Shown here: piece by piece, positions 29,488 through 37,504 of the stretch
Position numbering within the stretch: the first letter of the stretch is position 1
Layout: every line of letters starts with the position of its first letter
Source: Cyclobacteriaceae bacterium
Lineage (GTDB): Bacteria; Bacteroidota; Bacteroidia; Cytophagales; Cyclobacteriaceae
Length of the DNA: 37,504 nucleotides
Direction: 5' to 3'
Assembly (NCBI GenBank): GCA_016786495.1
Contig: JAEUUJ010000048.1
Span: 1 to 37,504 of the forward strand
The notes under the pieces: generated by a model
Seen by the model: only the letters and a program-made list of their open reading frames with translations
What the model was told of the DNA's origin: nothing
Database searches by the model: none
Program-made: the position numbers and the translations under genes

Positions 29488-32301
29488 ATGCAGCGTATCA
29501 ACATACTCTTCTTTTTGCTCGTGATTCTCAACACTCAGGCAAATGCTCAGAAGTGGATCGATCAACTTGGAAAGGCCGTTAAACAAGCGGGCAGCGAGCA
29601 AGCAGCGGAGGGTAATTTGTCGATGGACTCGCTCGATTTTCAATTTGCGATTTCCGTGAATGAGAATGCCGGGTTCTTCGATGTGAAGCAGAAAGGTGAG
29701 GGGGAGAACAAAACCATGAACTTTCTATTCGGTGCAGATAAACCTCAAACCCCGCAGGATATCGCCCGCGAAAAACTAAAAACCGGTACAGGCTTTTACG
29801 ATGGTATCTGGAAAAACTATAAGCTGGCCGAAATATATTTCGATAGTGCCCGGCTGTACCTGGAGTCACAATCCATGACCAATGAGATTTTATACCTGCG
29901 TGCACTGTCGAGTCTTGCACTTGTCAATCTTACGCAAGCAAAAAACACCAAAGCAGCAGAATACCTCGCCTCGTCACTGGAAATGAGTGAGAGCACCGTC
30001 GGTAAAAGGAGTGCTGCGTATATCGCCAACCTGAATAACCTGGCTAAACTTCATCAGGCACTCGGAAAGTATAACGAAGCGGAAACTGAATTTAGTGAAG
30101 CACTCGCGCTGAGCGATCAGTTTTTTGGTGACGGTATGCAGAAGGCAATTCTGCTGAACAACAAAGCGATGCTGTTTCAGACGGTAGGCCGCTATGATGA
30201 AGCTGCTGAGTTGATGAAAGAAGCGATGAAGGCTTCCTCAAAAGGACCGAAGAAAACATTCCAGTCGTTCGATAACCGCAAGTTCAAAATCAATCTTGCA
30301 TTTATATACCAATTGTCCGGAAAGCTAACCGAAGCTGAAACTGCTTTTCAGGAAATCAAGAAGGTATTTGAAGATCGAAAGCAAACGGGTAATGCCGAAT
30401 ATGCCGGGTTACTTAACCAGATGGGTATACTGTACATTCAGATGGGGAAGCCCGAGAAAGTGGAGGAACTTTTGAAAAAGTCGAAGGCTGTTTACAAGGA
30501 ACGCTTTACCGAAGAAAACACGTACTACGCCAAGGTTACCAACGACCTCGGTAACTTCTATCGGATGCAGGCCCGGTACGAAGATGCCGAGAAGCAACTC
30601 AACAAAGCGCTGCATATCCGGGAAACACTGCTCGGAACAAAACACCCCGACTACGTACGGACGCAGGAGAATCTGGCCATCCTGTATTGGAAAACCGGGA
30701 AGCTTGAACAGGCTTATATGATGTACCGTGAGGTAATGGATAAAACCATCGACTTCATTAACCAGTACTTCCCACCGATGAGCGAGGCAGAGAAAACAAG
30801 CTACTGGGATATTACTGCACCCCGCTTCCAGCGCTTTTACAATTTCGCCATCGAAGCAAGCGCTACCATGAAGTATGTCGCGCAGGATTTTTATGACTAC
30901 AACCTGGCAACAAAAGCACTATTGTTAAATGCCACCAACAAGGTTAAAGACGGAATTCTGAAAAGTAAAAACGAGGATCTGATTAAAGAGTACTTGTCGT
31001 GGCTGGATCAGAAAGAACAACTTGCCCGACTCTATACACTGTCGAAGGAGGAGTTGAAGCAGCAGAAGATCAACCTCTCGGAGCTTGAACGTGCAGCCAA
31101 TGCCACGGAAAAATCTCTCTCCAGTAAATCGGCTGAGTTCTCGGCCGGTTATTCGACTCAAAAAAGCAGTTATAAACAAATCCTGGCCCTGCTGAACGAT
31201 ACAGAGGCTGTGGTTGATATCATTCGCGTACGCGGATTTGCTCAGGATTTTACGAGCGATTCACGATACGTGGCACTCATCCTCAAAAAAGGTTCCGAAA
31301 TGCCCCAACTGGTAATGATGGAGAACGGAGCAGAGTTGGAAAAGAAGTATGCGAAGTTTTACCGCAATGCTGTTCAGCAAAAAGTTACAGACGATTATTC
31401 GTATGAACAGTATTGGACGAAAATTGAAAAGGAGCTTGCCGGAAAAAAATTGATTTACATCTCCCCCGATGGCGTGTATAATCAGATGAATCTGAACACG
31501 CTCAAGCGGCCGGATCAGGACTACGTGGTTAATCGCTACGACCTCGTGATTATTGGTAACTCAAAAGACCTGATCGCACTAAAAGCGAGAAAAACTTCTG
31601 TACCGAAAAAGAATGCGTTTCTGTTGGGCTTCCCCGACTACGGAACCCTGGACATTGTATCGTTGCCGGGAACAAAGGTTGAAATTGACGGAGTAGCCAA
31701 AGTTTTGAAAACATCCGGATATCAGATTACGCAGGTGATGGCGAAAGATGCCACCGAAAAGAATATCAAGTCGGTGAAAGCTCCTTCGCTTGTTCATATC
31801 GCAACCCACGGATATTTTCTTCAGGATGCCGGTGAAGGCGAAGGGTCTGTATTTGGGGTGAATGCCGAAAGCGCATCGCGGAACCCACTTCTTCGGTCGG
31901 GATTGATTCTCGCAGGCGCAGGCAAATCCATCACCGGTGGCGGTTCGGATATTACCAGCAACGACAATGGCATTCTTACGGCCTACGAAGCCATGAACCT
32001 GGATCTTGAGGGTACCAACCTGGTGATCCTGAGCGCCTGTGAAACCGGCCTTGGCGACATTAAATCAGGGGAGGGTGTTTACGGCCTCCAGCGCGCTTTT
32101 CAGGTGGCAGGGGCCGAGGCATTGATTATGAGTTTGTGGAAGGTAGACGATGCCGCCACGCAGATGCTGATGACCAATTTTTACAACAACTGGATAAAAC
32201 TCGGCAACAAGCAAAAAGCATTTAAGCAGGCGCAACTTCAGTTAATGGCCAAGTATAAAGAACCCTATTACTGGGGGGCTTTCGTGATGATGGGCCTGTA
32301 A
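29488..32301 (+). CDS. secreted TPR-CHAT domain protein (putative caspase-like protease)
   Basis: A 937-residue protein with signal peptide MQRINILFFLLVILNTQANAQ. Residues about 85-440 hold tandem TPR units (for example AAYIANLNNLAKLHQALGKY, NEAETEFSEAL, then KVTNDLGNFYRMQARYEDA). A helical linker follows (about 450-590). The CHAT domain (about 620-937) has the His-Cys dyad of clan CD peptidases: His774 in IATHGYF and Cys851 in ILSACETG, with GLQRAFQVAGAEALIMSLWKVDD after it. Both catalytic residues are intact. It is probably periplasmic or surface exposed. CHAT proteases elsewhere act as separase-like or defence proteases; the target here is unknown. Transcription likely starts at a promoter near 29461-29487 or by read-through. 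Confidence 0.9.
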   Translation: MQRINILFFLLVILNTQANAQKWIDQLGKAVKQAGSEQAAEGNLSMDSLDFQFAISVNENAGFFDVKQKGEGENKTMNFLFGADKPQTPQDIAREKLKTGTGFYDGIWKNYKLAEIYFDSARLYLESQSMTNEILYLRALSSLALVNLTQAKNTKAAEYLASSLEMSESTVGKRSAAYIANLNNLAKLHQALGKYNEAETEFSEALALSDQFFGDGMQKAILLNNKAMLFQTVGRYDEAAELMKEAMKASSKGPKKTFQSFDNRKFKINLAFIYQLSGKLTEAETAFQEIKKVFEDRKQTGNAEYAGLLNQMGILYIQMGKPEKVEELLKKSKAVYKERFTEENTYYAKVTNDLGNFYRMQARYEDAEKQLNKALHIRETLLGTKHPDYVRTQENLAILYWKTGKLEQAYMMYREVMDKTIDFINQYFPPMSEAEKTSYWDITAPRFQRFYNFAIEASATMKYVAQDFYDYNLATKALLLNATNKVKDGILKSKNEDLIKEYLSWLDQKEQLARLYTLSKEELKQQKINLSELERAANATEKSLSSKSAEFSAGYSTQKSSYKQILALLNDTEAVVDIIRVRGFAQDFTSDSRYVALILKKGSEMPQLVMMENGAELEKKYAKFYRNAVQQKVTDDYSYEQYWTKIEKELAGKKLIYISPDGVYNQMNLNTLKRPDQDYVVNRYDLVIIGNSKDLIALKARKTSVPKKNAFLLGFPDYGTLDIVSLPGTKVEIDGVAKVLKTSGYQITQVMAKDATEKNIKSVKAPSLVHIATHGYFLQDAGEGEGSVFGVNAESASRNPLLRSGLILAGAGKSITGGGSDITSNDNGILTAYEAMNLDLEGTNLVILSACETGLGDIKSGEGVYGLQRAFQVAGAEALIMSLWKVDDAATQMLMTNFYNNWIKLGNKQKAFKQAQLQLMAKYKEPYYWGAFVMMGL

Positions 32302-32577
32302 GCGAACGGATATTTGATACTCGGGCAGCAAGCCAAAACGGGGGCTTGGCGTCTTGTTTTGAGCCGGAAAAGTCGTTTTTTTGCTGCTACTCTGGCGGCC
32401 CTGACTGAGTAGCTAATCGGATACCGCGACTGGCGTTAATTCCGGAGCAGGCGGGGCATCCGCGTTGAACAAAGTCATGGCGGCAGTCGTTTTTTATAGC
32501 GTTGGCAGGCAGGAAATCCGGCATTCCAACCAAAACCACAAAAAGCGAGTCTAACCAACTACAAATCTCCCAGAAAT
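32302..32577. other. 276-base intergenic region without recognised gene
   Basis: The longest gene-free stretch in the window. It carries AGTCGTTTTTT twice in the same orientation, at 32371-32381 and 32485-32495, 114 bases apart, plus a weak inverted pair (CAAGCC/GGCTTG) at 32329-32348 that could help end the CHAT transcript. No coding signal is convincing, and I recognise no riboswitch or RNA family. Confidence 0.5.
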
Positions 32578-33582
32578 ATGAAAACGTTAAATCTCTTCCT
32601 GCGTACAACCCGCCAACTATCAGGGTTTGCCATCGCGATAGCGCTGCTCGGGCTGCTGTCGTGCTCTGATTCTGAAAATGCCAAAGAACTTAGTCCGGCT
32701 GTAAAACAATATTTGTCCATGCGGATGGGTTCAAACAGCGCGATGGCTGAAAGCATGAGCGGGCCTGTCAACAGATCGTTTCAGGGACTGTTTGGACAGG
32801 GGCTGCGCATGAATGGCCGGTCGGACTCCGACTCCGTAGAAGTGCCGGGTGATACCACGATTATTTCTGACCCATGGGAAAGTTGTGCAGTGGTTAGCGT
32901 TACCTACAATCCCGATGGCAGCGTTACTACTGTGTACGACTATGGTACCGGTTGTGAAGAAGGAGGCGGAGATTATCGTTATATCATTCAGGGCAAGTAT
33001 ACCAATACCTATCGTGAGACGTATGAAGAAGACGGATCGTCTTATAAGCAGTCGTATTTGTATGCCAGCACATACGAAAATTATGGTACAACTGTTCCGG
33101 GTGTATCATCATGGTTATTGAACGGAGGCGGATCCTATCAGGGTGAATCAAGCTACAACTGGGAGACTGGAGCGTTCTCCGGATTTTATTCGTATGACGA
33201 TGAAACTACTTACGAGTACGATTCAACAACCTATTTTTATCAGGCCAAAGGAAAATCTTCTTACTCAAACGAAAAATTTACGGTTGAATCGGCCGATAAT
33301 AACTACACGTTTGAAGAAGACTTTTACAAGTCTAAAGTTTTGAAGCCGCTGGTACTTGACTATGCATGCTATCAACAGAAGACGGATTCTGAAAACGGAG
33401 AAAGTGCCTTACTGCTCTGGGTTTACACAGAGGGCCGCGAGCGCATCCAGTTTAAATGGGGTGAGGAAGTTGGTTCGTTTGAAATTGACTACGGCAACGG
33501 AGAGTGCGATAATATTGTAACTGTATATTACGATGGCAATGCAACCCGCATCGACTTGAGTAAAGAATGGATTTTACAATAA
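32578..33582 (+). CDS. Tyr/Ser/Gly-rich hypothetical lipoprotein
   Basis: The 334-residue product begins MKTLNLFLRTTRQ and has a lipobox LLSCSD with Cys29 after a hydrophobic stretch, so it is a predicted lipoprotein. The middle (about 110-250) is rich in Tyr, Ser, Thr, Gly and Glu with repeated strand patterns such as YSYDDETTYEYDSTTYFY, suggesting an all-beta adhesive or barrel-like fold. The C-terminus has DYGNGECDNIVTVYYDG, a motif I have seen at the end of other Bacteroidota lipoproteins. No named family or function is recognised. A terminator follows. Confidence 0.75.
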   Translation: MKTLNLFLRTTRQLSGFAIAIALLGLLSCSDSENAKELSPAVKQYLSMRMGSNSAMAESMSGPVNRSFQGLFGQGLRMNGRSDSDSVEVPGDTTIISDPWESCAVVSVTYNPDGSVTTVYDYGTGCEEGGGDYRYIIQGKYTNTYRETYEEDGSSYKQSYLYASTYENYGTTVPGVSSWLLNGGGSYQGESSYNWETGAFSGFYSYDDETTYEYDSTTYFYQAKGKSSYSNEKFTVESADNNYTFEEDFYKSKVLKPLVLDYACYQQKTDSENGESALLLWVYTEGRERIQFKWGEEVGSFEIDYGNGECDNIVTVYYDGNATRIDLSKEWILQ

Positions 33583-33630
33583 GAACAGGTTTTCGGGATT
33601 GAGCAGACAGGCATAGGGTGAAACCTGGTT

Positions 33631-33664
33631 GAGACGCACGCGAATAACGTGCGTCTCCTTTTTT
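33631..33664 (+). terminator. rho-independent terminator after the lipoprotein gene
   Basis: A 10-base-pair perfect GC-rich stem (33631-33640 with 33648-33657), a 7-base CGAATAA loop and a run of six T after one C. Reading is in the plus direction; the opposite strand lacks a T-run, so it should not end aspS. Confidence 0.85.
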
Positions 33665-33670
33665 GAGGTC

Positions 33671-35416
33671 TTATGAAACTTTTATTCCCAATTCTTTTAG
33701 CTGTTCAGCAGAAATGGTTGACGGGCTGTCGATCATCACATCACGACCGGAATTGTTTTTCGGGAAGGCGATGAAATCCCGAATGGAATCCGCACCACCA
33801 AAAATTGAACACAAACGGTCGAATCCAAATGCAATTCCTCCGTGTGGAGGCGCGCCAAACTCAAACGCATCCAGCAAAAAGCCGAACTGCTTTTTTGCTT
33901 CTTCCGGTGTGAACCCAAGATGATTGAACATCATTGATTGCGTTTCACGATCGTGAATCCGGATCGAGCCGCCACCGACTTCCGTTCCGTTGATCACCAT
34001 ATCGTATGCGTTGGCGCGAACATCCCCCGGTTTGGTATCCAGCAGTTTAATGTCGTCCGGCTTAGGTGATGTAAACGGATGGTGCATCGCGTGATAACGC
34101 TTCGTTTCTTCATCCCATTCGAGCAGCGGGAAATCGATTACCCACAAGGCTGAAAATTTATTCTTGTCGCGTAAGCCAAGTTTCTCACCCATCAGCAAAC
34201 GCAGTTCGTTCAATTGTTTGCGAGCCGCATTCGTCTCTCCCGAAAGGATGAGTAACAAGTCGCCCGGCTGGGCATTGAATTTTGCAGCCCATGTTTTCAG
34301 ATCGTCTGCTGAATAGAACTTATCCACGGATGATTTGAATGTTCCGTCTGCCTTACACTGAACATACACAAGGCCTTTTGCGCCAACCTGTGGACGTTTC
34401 ACGTACTCGGTCAGTTCATCCAACTGCTTACGGGTATACTCAGCACAGCCTTTTGCGCAGATGCCCACCACCATTTCGGCAGTATCAAACACCTGAAAGT
34501 TTTTGCCGCCTGTCAGTTCTTTAATTTCAACAAACTTCATGTCGAAACGCGTATCGGGTTTATCTGACCCGTAGAGTTTCATCGCTTCATCGTATGTCAT
34601 CCGTGGTACTGAAGGCATGTCAATGTTCTTGACGGTCTTAAACAAGTGACGAATCAATCCTTCAAACGTTGACAAAATATCTTCCTGTGTAATGAACGAC
34701 ATCTCACAGTCGATCTGAGTAAACTCCGGCTGCCGGTCGGCACGTAAATCTTCATCGCGGAAACACTTTACAATCTGATAGTACCGGTCGAAGCCCGACA
34801 CCATGAGTAACTGCTTGAACGTTTGCGGAGATTGCGGAAGTGCATAAAACTCACCGTTGTTGATTCGTGATGGCACAACGAAATCGCGTGCACCTTCCGG
34901 TGTTGATTTGATCAGTACGGGTGTTTCAACTTCAATAAAGTTTTGCGAATCCAGGTACGCGCGTGTCTGCTGCGCCATTTTATGACGGAGTTGCAGGCTT
35001 TCGCGAACCGGGTTTCTGCGCAAATCGAGGTACCGGTACTTCATGCGGAGTTCGTCCCCGCCATCGGTATTGTCTTCAATTGTAAATGGCGGAGTCTTTG
35101 CCGTATTCAAAACGGTTAGCTCGGTCACCTTCAATTCAATATCACCGGTAGGAAGTTTGTCGTTCTTCGACAGGCGTTCTGCCACCACGCCCTGAGCCTG
35201 AATCACGAACTCGCGGCCTACCGCTTTCGCGGCCAGCATTAATGCTGCCGGTGTGCTTCCTTCTTCAAAAAAGAGCTGGGTGATTCCGTACCGGTCGCGC
35301 AGGTCGATCCATAAAATGCTTCCCTTGTCGCGCTGGCGTTGTACCCAGCCGGTTAGTGTAACCGTCTGGCCAACATGTGTAATTCGTAATTCCCCGCAGG
35401 TATGAGTTCGTAACAT
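33671..35416 (-). CDS. aspS: aspartyl-tRNA synthetase
   Basis: Class II aminoacyl-tRNA synthetase charging tRNA-Asp, cytoplasmic dimer. The 581-residue length and domain order fit bacterial AspRS: N-terminal OB-fold anticodon-binding domain ([29 protein letters not shown]), motif 1 region ([24 protein letters not shown]), motif 2 ([18 protein letters not shown]), an inserted GAD domain in the middle (about residues 290-410) and motif 3 ([15 protein letters not shown]). It appears monocistronic. I see no archaeal-type features, so discriminating or not cannot be judged from sequence alone. Confidence 0.97.
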   Translation of the reverse strand: MLRTHTCGELRITHVGQTVTLTGWVQRQRDKGSILWIDLRDRYGITQLFFEEGSTPAALMLAAKAVGREFVIQAQGVVAERLSKNDKLPTGDIELKVTELTVLNTAKTPPFTIEDNTDGGDELRMKYRYLDLRRNPVRESLQLRHKMAQQTRAYLDSQNFIEVETPVLIKSTPEGARDFVVPSRINNGEFYALPQSPQTFKQLLMVSGFDRYYQIVKCFRDEDLRADRQPEFTQIDCEMSFITQEDILSTFEGLIRHLFKTVKNIDMPSVPRMTYDEAMKLYGSDKPDTRFDMKFVEIKELTGGKNFQVFDTAEMVVGICAKGCAEYTRKQLDELTEYVKRPQVGAKGLVYVQCKADGTFKSSVDKFYSADDLKTWAAKFNAQPGDLLLILSGETNAARKQLNELRLLMGEKLGLRDKNKFSALWVIDFPLLEWDEETKRYHAMHHPFTSPKPDDIKLLDTKPGDVRANAYDMVINGTEVGGGSIRIHDRETQSMMFNHLGFTPEEAKKQFGFLLDAFEFGAPPHGGIAFGFDRLCSIFGGADSIRDFIAFPKNNSGRDVMIDSPSTISAEQLKELGIKVS

Positions 35417-35520
35417 GACTTTTAGCTAATTTGGGCCTGTTTTAAATCCTTGCAGGCCTGACAAGGCGCGAATTTAACAATACTTTATGGCCTGCCGCGT
35501 ACGTTAAAAAGTAAAAATCT

Positions 35521-36069
35521 ATGCAGCAATTGCTTTTTCTGGTATTGGTTTCGATTGCGTTACCAACGGATGACCCTAAACTGGTGAAGGTGAAAATTTC
35601 CGACCAGATCAGCGTAATGCTTCCCGCGGACTTCGTTCCGATGGGCGACCTGGATTTTCAGGAGCGTTACCCCTCCGTGCGCAAGCCGATTGGCGCATAC
35701 ACCAACCCGGATCATGAAGTTGACTTTAGTGCGAACATCTCGGCTACAAGCTGGCCTGACGGCAACCTGGAAATGGCGCAAAAGTTTTTTAAGTCGGGCG
35801 TCATGAATATGTTCGACCGGGTGGAAATCATCAGCGAAGGCGTGCATGAGGTAAACGGAAAGAAACTGGTTTACCTGGAGTTTGAATCACGTGTGAAAGG
35901 AGATCGCTCTTCGCTTGGCAACGAAGATGCTGTGGTGCGGTACTCGTACCTGCAGTACTGGGTTCAGCCGTCACGCACGGTGGTGTTCTCGTTCAATTGT
36001 CCGGTACGATTGAAACCTGAATGGCAGGAAACCGCAGCAAAAATCATGAAAAGCATCAGGCTAAAATGA
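35521..36069 (+). CDS. hypothetical secreted protein (possibly DcrB/PsbP-like fold)
   Basis: The 182-residue product has an N-terminal hydrophobic segment (MQQLLFLVLVSIALP) that can act as a signal peptide. The rest alternates strands and one helix: ISVMLPADFVPMGDLDF, a long middle loop, KKLVYLEFESRVKG, then RTVVFSFNCPVRLKPEWQETAAKIMKSI. This resembles the DcrB/PsbP-like single-domain fold, which is a guess. Function is unknown. Its stop overlaps the tadA start (ATGA), so expression is coupled to tRNA editing. Confidence 0.7.
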   Translation: MQQLLFLVLVSIALPTDDPKLVKVKISDQISVMLPADFVPMGDLDFQERYPSVRKPIGAYTNPDHEVDFSANISATSWPDGNLEMAQKFFKSGVMNMFDRVEIISEGVHEVNGKKLVYLEFESRVKGDRSSLGNEDAVVRYSYLQYWVQPSRTVVFSFNCPVRLKPEWQETAAKIMKSIRLK

Positions 36070-36521
36070 TGGAGCTTTTTACGGACGAATACTTCATGCG
36101 CGAGGCATTGAAGGAAGCGAATAAAGCGCTTGAAATAGGGGAGGTGCCGGTGGGTGCGGTGGTAGTTTGCAAAAACAGAATCATCGCCCGTGCACATAAT
36201 CAAACCGAAAAACTCACCGATGCTACCGCGCATGCCGAGATGCTCGCAACCACCGCCGCTGCCAATTACCTCGGATCGAAATACCTGAGCGAGTGTACGC
36301 TGTTTGTAACCCTTGAGCCTTGCGTGATGTGTGCGGGCGCGCTGCATTGGGTACAGCTGCAGAAGCTTGTGTTTGGTGCATCCGACCTGCAGCGGGGTTA
36401 CTCGCTTGTGCAAACCCCGTTGCTTCATCCGCGCACGGAGGTTGTGAAGGGCGTAAAGGCCGGTGAGGCAAAAGCCCTGATTGACACGTTCTTCCGAAAC
36501 ATACGCGATAAAAGCAGTTGA
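36066..36521 (+). CDS. tadA: tRNA-specific adenosine deaminase
   Basis: Converts adenosine 34 to inosine in tRNA-Arg(ACG), an essential wobble modification. The ATG at 36066 overlaps the upstream stop; 36069 is an alternative. The 151-residue product has the deaminase zinc site: His56 and Glu58 in DATAHAEML, and Cys86 and Cys89 in TLEPCVMCAGAL. IGEVPVGAVVV and RIIARAHNQTEKL also match TadA. Cytoplasmic homodimer. Confidence 0.95.
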   Translation: MMELFTDEYFMREALKEANKALEIGEVPVGAVVVCKNRIIARAHNQTEKLTDATAHAEMLATTAAANYLGSKYLSECTLFVTLEPCVMCAGALHWVQLQKLVFGASDLQRGYSLVQTPLLHPRTEVVKGVKAGEAKALIDTFFRNIRDKSS

Positions 36522-36656
36522 TGCGCGCTGCCGGTGTCTGATACTTTTAACTGTCGGGTGTTTTCGATACCGACATCCGGAGGTCTAAAGCCCGAAAACC
36601 CGTTTAATTCGCAGAAACTTCATTTCAAACGAATTTTCCCGTTGCCGATGGGGTTG

Positions 36657-36664
36657 TATATTTG
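36657..36664 (+). promoter_or_regulatory. Bacteroidota -7 promoter element of the superoxide dismutase gene
   Basis: TATATTTG matches TAnnTTTG exactly, with TTTC about 20 bases upstream as a weak -33 candidate. The leader would be about 48 bases. The element argues against the TTG start at 36662. Confidence 0.5.
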
Positions 36665-36718
36665 ACGTCCGCCATGAAACCCGTGGCGGAACACATTGTT
36701 AAACCAAAATATAAGTTT

Positions 36719-37324
36719 ATGGCATTTACACTTCCTGCCCTTCCGTATGCAACCAATGCGCTGGAACCTCATATTGATGCAAAGACCATGGAAATCCACC
36801 ATGGCAAGCATCACAACGCTTATGTAACAAACCTCAATGCCGCAGTAGCCGGTAAACCTGAAGAAAGCCTGAGCATTGAAGAAATCTGCAAAAACATTTC
36901 AACGTATCCGGTAGCCGTTCGCAACAACGGAGGCGGGCACTACAACCACAGTTTATTCTGGAGCATCATGGGCCCAAATGCAGGGGGTGCACCAACAGGC
37001 GCTTTGGCGGAAGCCATCAATGCTGCTTTTGGAAGCTTTGACGAATTTAAGACCAAGTTTGCAGCTGCTGGCACAGGTCGCTTCGGGTCGGGTTGGGCCT
37101 GGCTGATAAAAGATTCAGCTGGCAAACTGCAAATCACATCCACGCCTAACCAGGACAATCCGTTGATGGATGTTGCGGAGGTGAAGGGCACTCCGCTTTT
37201 GGGTCTTGATGTTTGGGAACACGCATACTACCTGCATTATCAAAACCGCAGACCGGATTACATCGCTGCTTTCTGGAATGTTGTGAATTGGAGTGAAGTA
37301 GCAAAAAAATTTGCTGCAAAGTAA
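36719..37324 (+). CDS. sodA: superoxide dismutase, Mn/Fe family
   Basis: Dismutates superoxide to oxygen and hydrogen peroxide in the cytoplasm. The ATG at 36719 gives the usual 201-residue product ([20 protein letters not shown]); earlier frame positions fall in the promoter and leader. Metal ligands are intact: His27 in [12 protein letters not shown], His77 in GHYNHSLFW, Asp164 and His168 in [11 protein letters not shown]. The NQDNPL segment with Gln at 145 and the MGPNAGGAP block favour the manganese or cambialistic type. Own promoter and a strong terminator make it a single-gene unit. Confidence 0.95.
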   Translation: MAFTLPALPYATNALEPHIDAKTMEIHHGKHHNAYVTNLNAAVAGKPEESLSIEEICKNISTYPVAVRNNGGGHYNHSLFWSIMGPNAGGAPTGALAEAINAAFGSFDEFKTKFAAAGTGRFGSGWAWLIKDSAGKLQITSTPNQDNPLMDVAEVKGTPLLGLDVWEHAYYLHYQNRRPDYIAAFWNVVNWSEVAKKFAAK

Positions 37325-37344
37325 TTTCCGTTGAACTCAAATTG

Positions 37345-37379
37345 AAATCCTGATTTGTATGACAGATCAGGATTTTTTT
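37345..37379 (+). terminator. rho-independent terminator of the superoxide dismutase gene
   Basis: A stem of up to 14 pairs (37345-37358 with 37362-37375; one G-T wobble) with an ATG loop, followed by a seven-T run at 37373-37379. Confidence 0.9.
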
Positions 37380-37395
37380 GCCTCTGTTCGTGCCT

Positions 37396-37423
37396 AAATA
37401 TCGTGAGCCGAAAAACGATATTT
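37396..37423. repeat. inverted repeat downstream of the superoxide dismutase gene
   Basis: AAATATCGT (37396-37404) and ACGATATTT (37415-37423) form a perfect 9-base-pair inverted repeat with a 10-base loop; CC and GG outside extend it after one mismatch. There is no T-run. It could be an operator for the gene beyond the window edge. Confidence 0.5.
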
Positions 37424-37504
37424 CGGGAGACACCCCGTCGAAGTTTGTAATTCGGCCCGTTGCAGGCGCTTTTTTATTCAATTTTCGGGCTCTTGCCTGA
37501 TCTT

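Noticed and set aside
32387-32608. Minus-strand frame of 73 codons in the gap before the lipoprotein gene
   Set aside because: It overlaps the start of the lipoprotein gene, has no family features and looks like chance.
33631-33664. Hairpin as a bidirectional terminator also ending aspS
   Set aside because: The minus strand has no T-run after the stem.
36662-36718. N-terminal extension of superoxide dismutase from TTG at 36662
   Set aside because: The TTG overlaps the -7 promoter element and the canonical family N-terminus begins at 36719.
1-37504. tRNA, rRNA, CRISPR array, insertion sequence or prophage
   Set aside because: No tRNA cloverleaf, rRNA stretch, regularly spaced direct repeats, transposase, integrase or phage structural gene was seen by eye in either strand.

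Overview
The window looks like chromosomal DNA of a Bacteroidota bacterium, most likely from the order Cytophagales. The evidence is a CarboxypepD_reg-type TonB-dependent receptor followed by a DUF4249 lipoprotein, many secreted proteins ending their signal peptide in AQ, a secreted TPR-CHAT protein, three exact TAnnTTTG promoter elements (the -7 consensus of this phylum), several TTG or GTG starts and few Shine-Dalgarno sites. I see no rRNA, tRNA, insertion sequence, prophage or CRISPR array. Genes are packed tightly and no gene-free stretch exceeds 300 bases. The longest is 32302-32577.

Layout. 1-7927 is mostly housekeeping and small hypothetical genes: a SirB1-like protein cut by the window edge, a membrane protein, a thioredoxin-fold protein with a 4'-phosphopantetheinyl transferase, a WD40 protein, DivIVA-like and folB genes, an IscA-like protein, a five-gene run (membrane-anchored protein, YkvA-like, NAD(P)-binding, DUF2834, PhoD-like phosphatase). 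7929-13015 is a minus-strand block: PNPOx-family protein and branched-chain aminotransferase, then a six-gene coupled operon (EamA exporter, DHCW cupin, GNAT, OsmC, PaiA-like GNAT, phosphinothricin-type GNAT) that looks like a small-molecule detoxification unit.

13211-15708 is the most interesting part. A membrane-anchored class III nucleotide cyclase with altered substrate-pocket residues meets, tail to tail, a protein that joins an HD phosphohydrolase domain to a Pycsar-effector-type (DUF5706/PycTM) membrane domain. Together they could form a cyclic-nucleotide signalling module with synthesis, sensing and degradation in two genes. It is not a canonical Pycsar operon, because the genes converge and the cyclase is membrane-bound.

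15830-24014 is envelope biology: a giant metallophosphoesterase plus outer-membrane beta-barrel protein with a kinase-like middle region, and a three-gene operon of TonB-dependent receptor, DUF4249 lipoprotein and aspartyl protease with PDZ. 24187-28010 holds a MocR-type regulator and a glycosyltransferase/ECF sigma/rsmG operon. The MocR upstream region shares an 18-base near-palindromic element (15 of 18 identical) with the region upstream of the EamA operon, which suggests one regulon. 28045-37504 holds an acyltransferase, a secreted helical protein, the TPR-CHAT protein, a lipoprotein, aspS, a secreted hypothetical protein with tadA, and a superoxide dismutase with a strong terminator.
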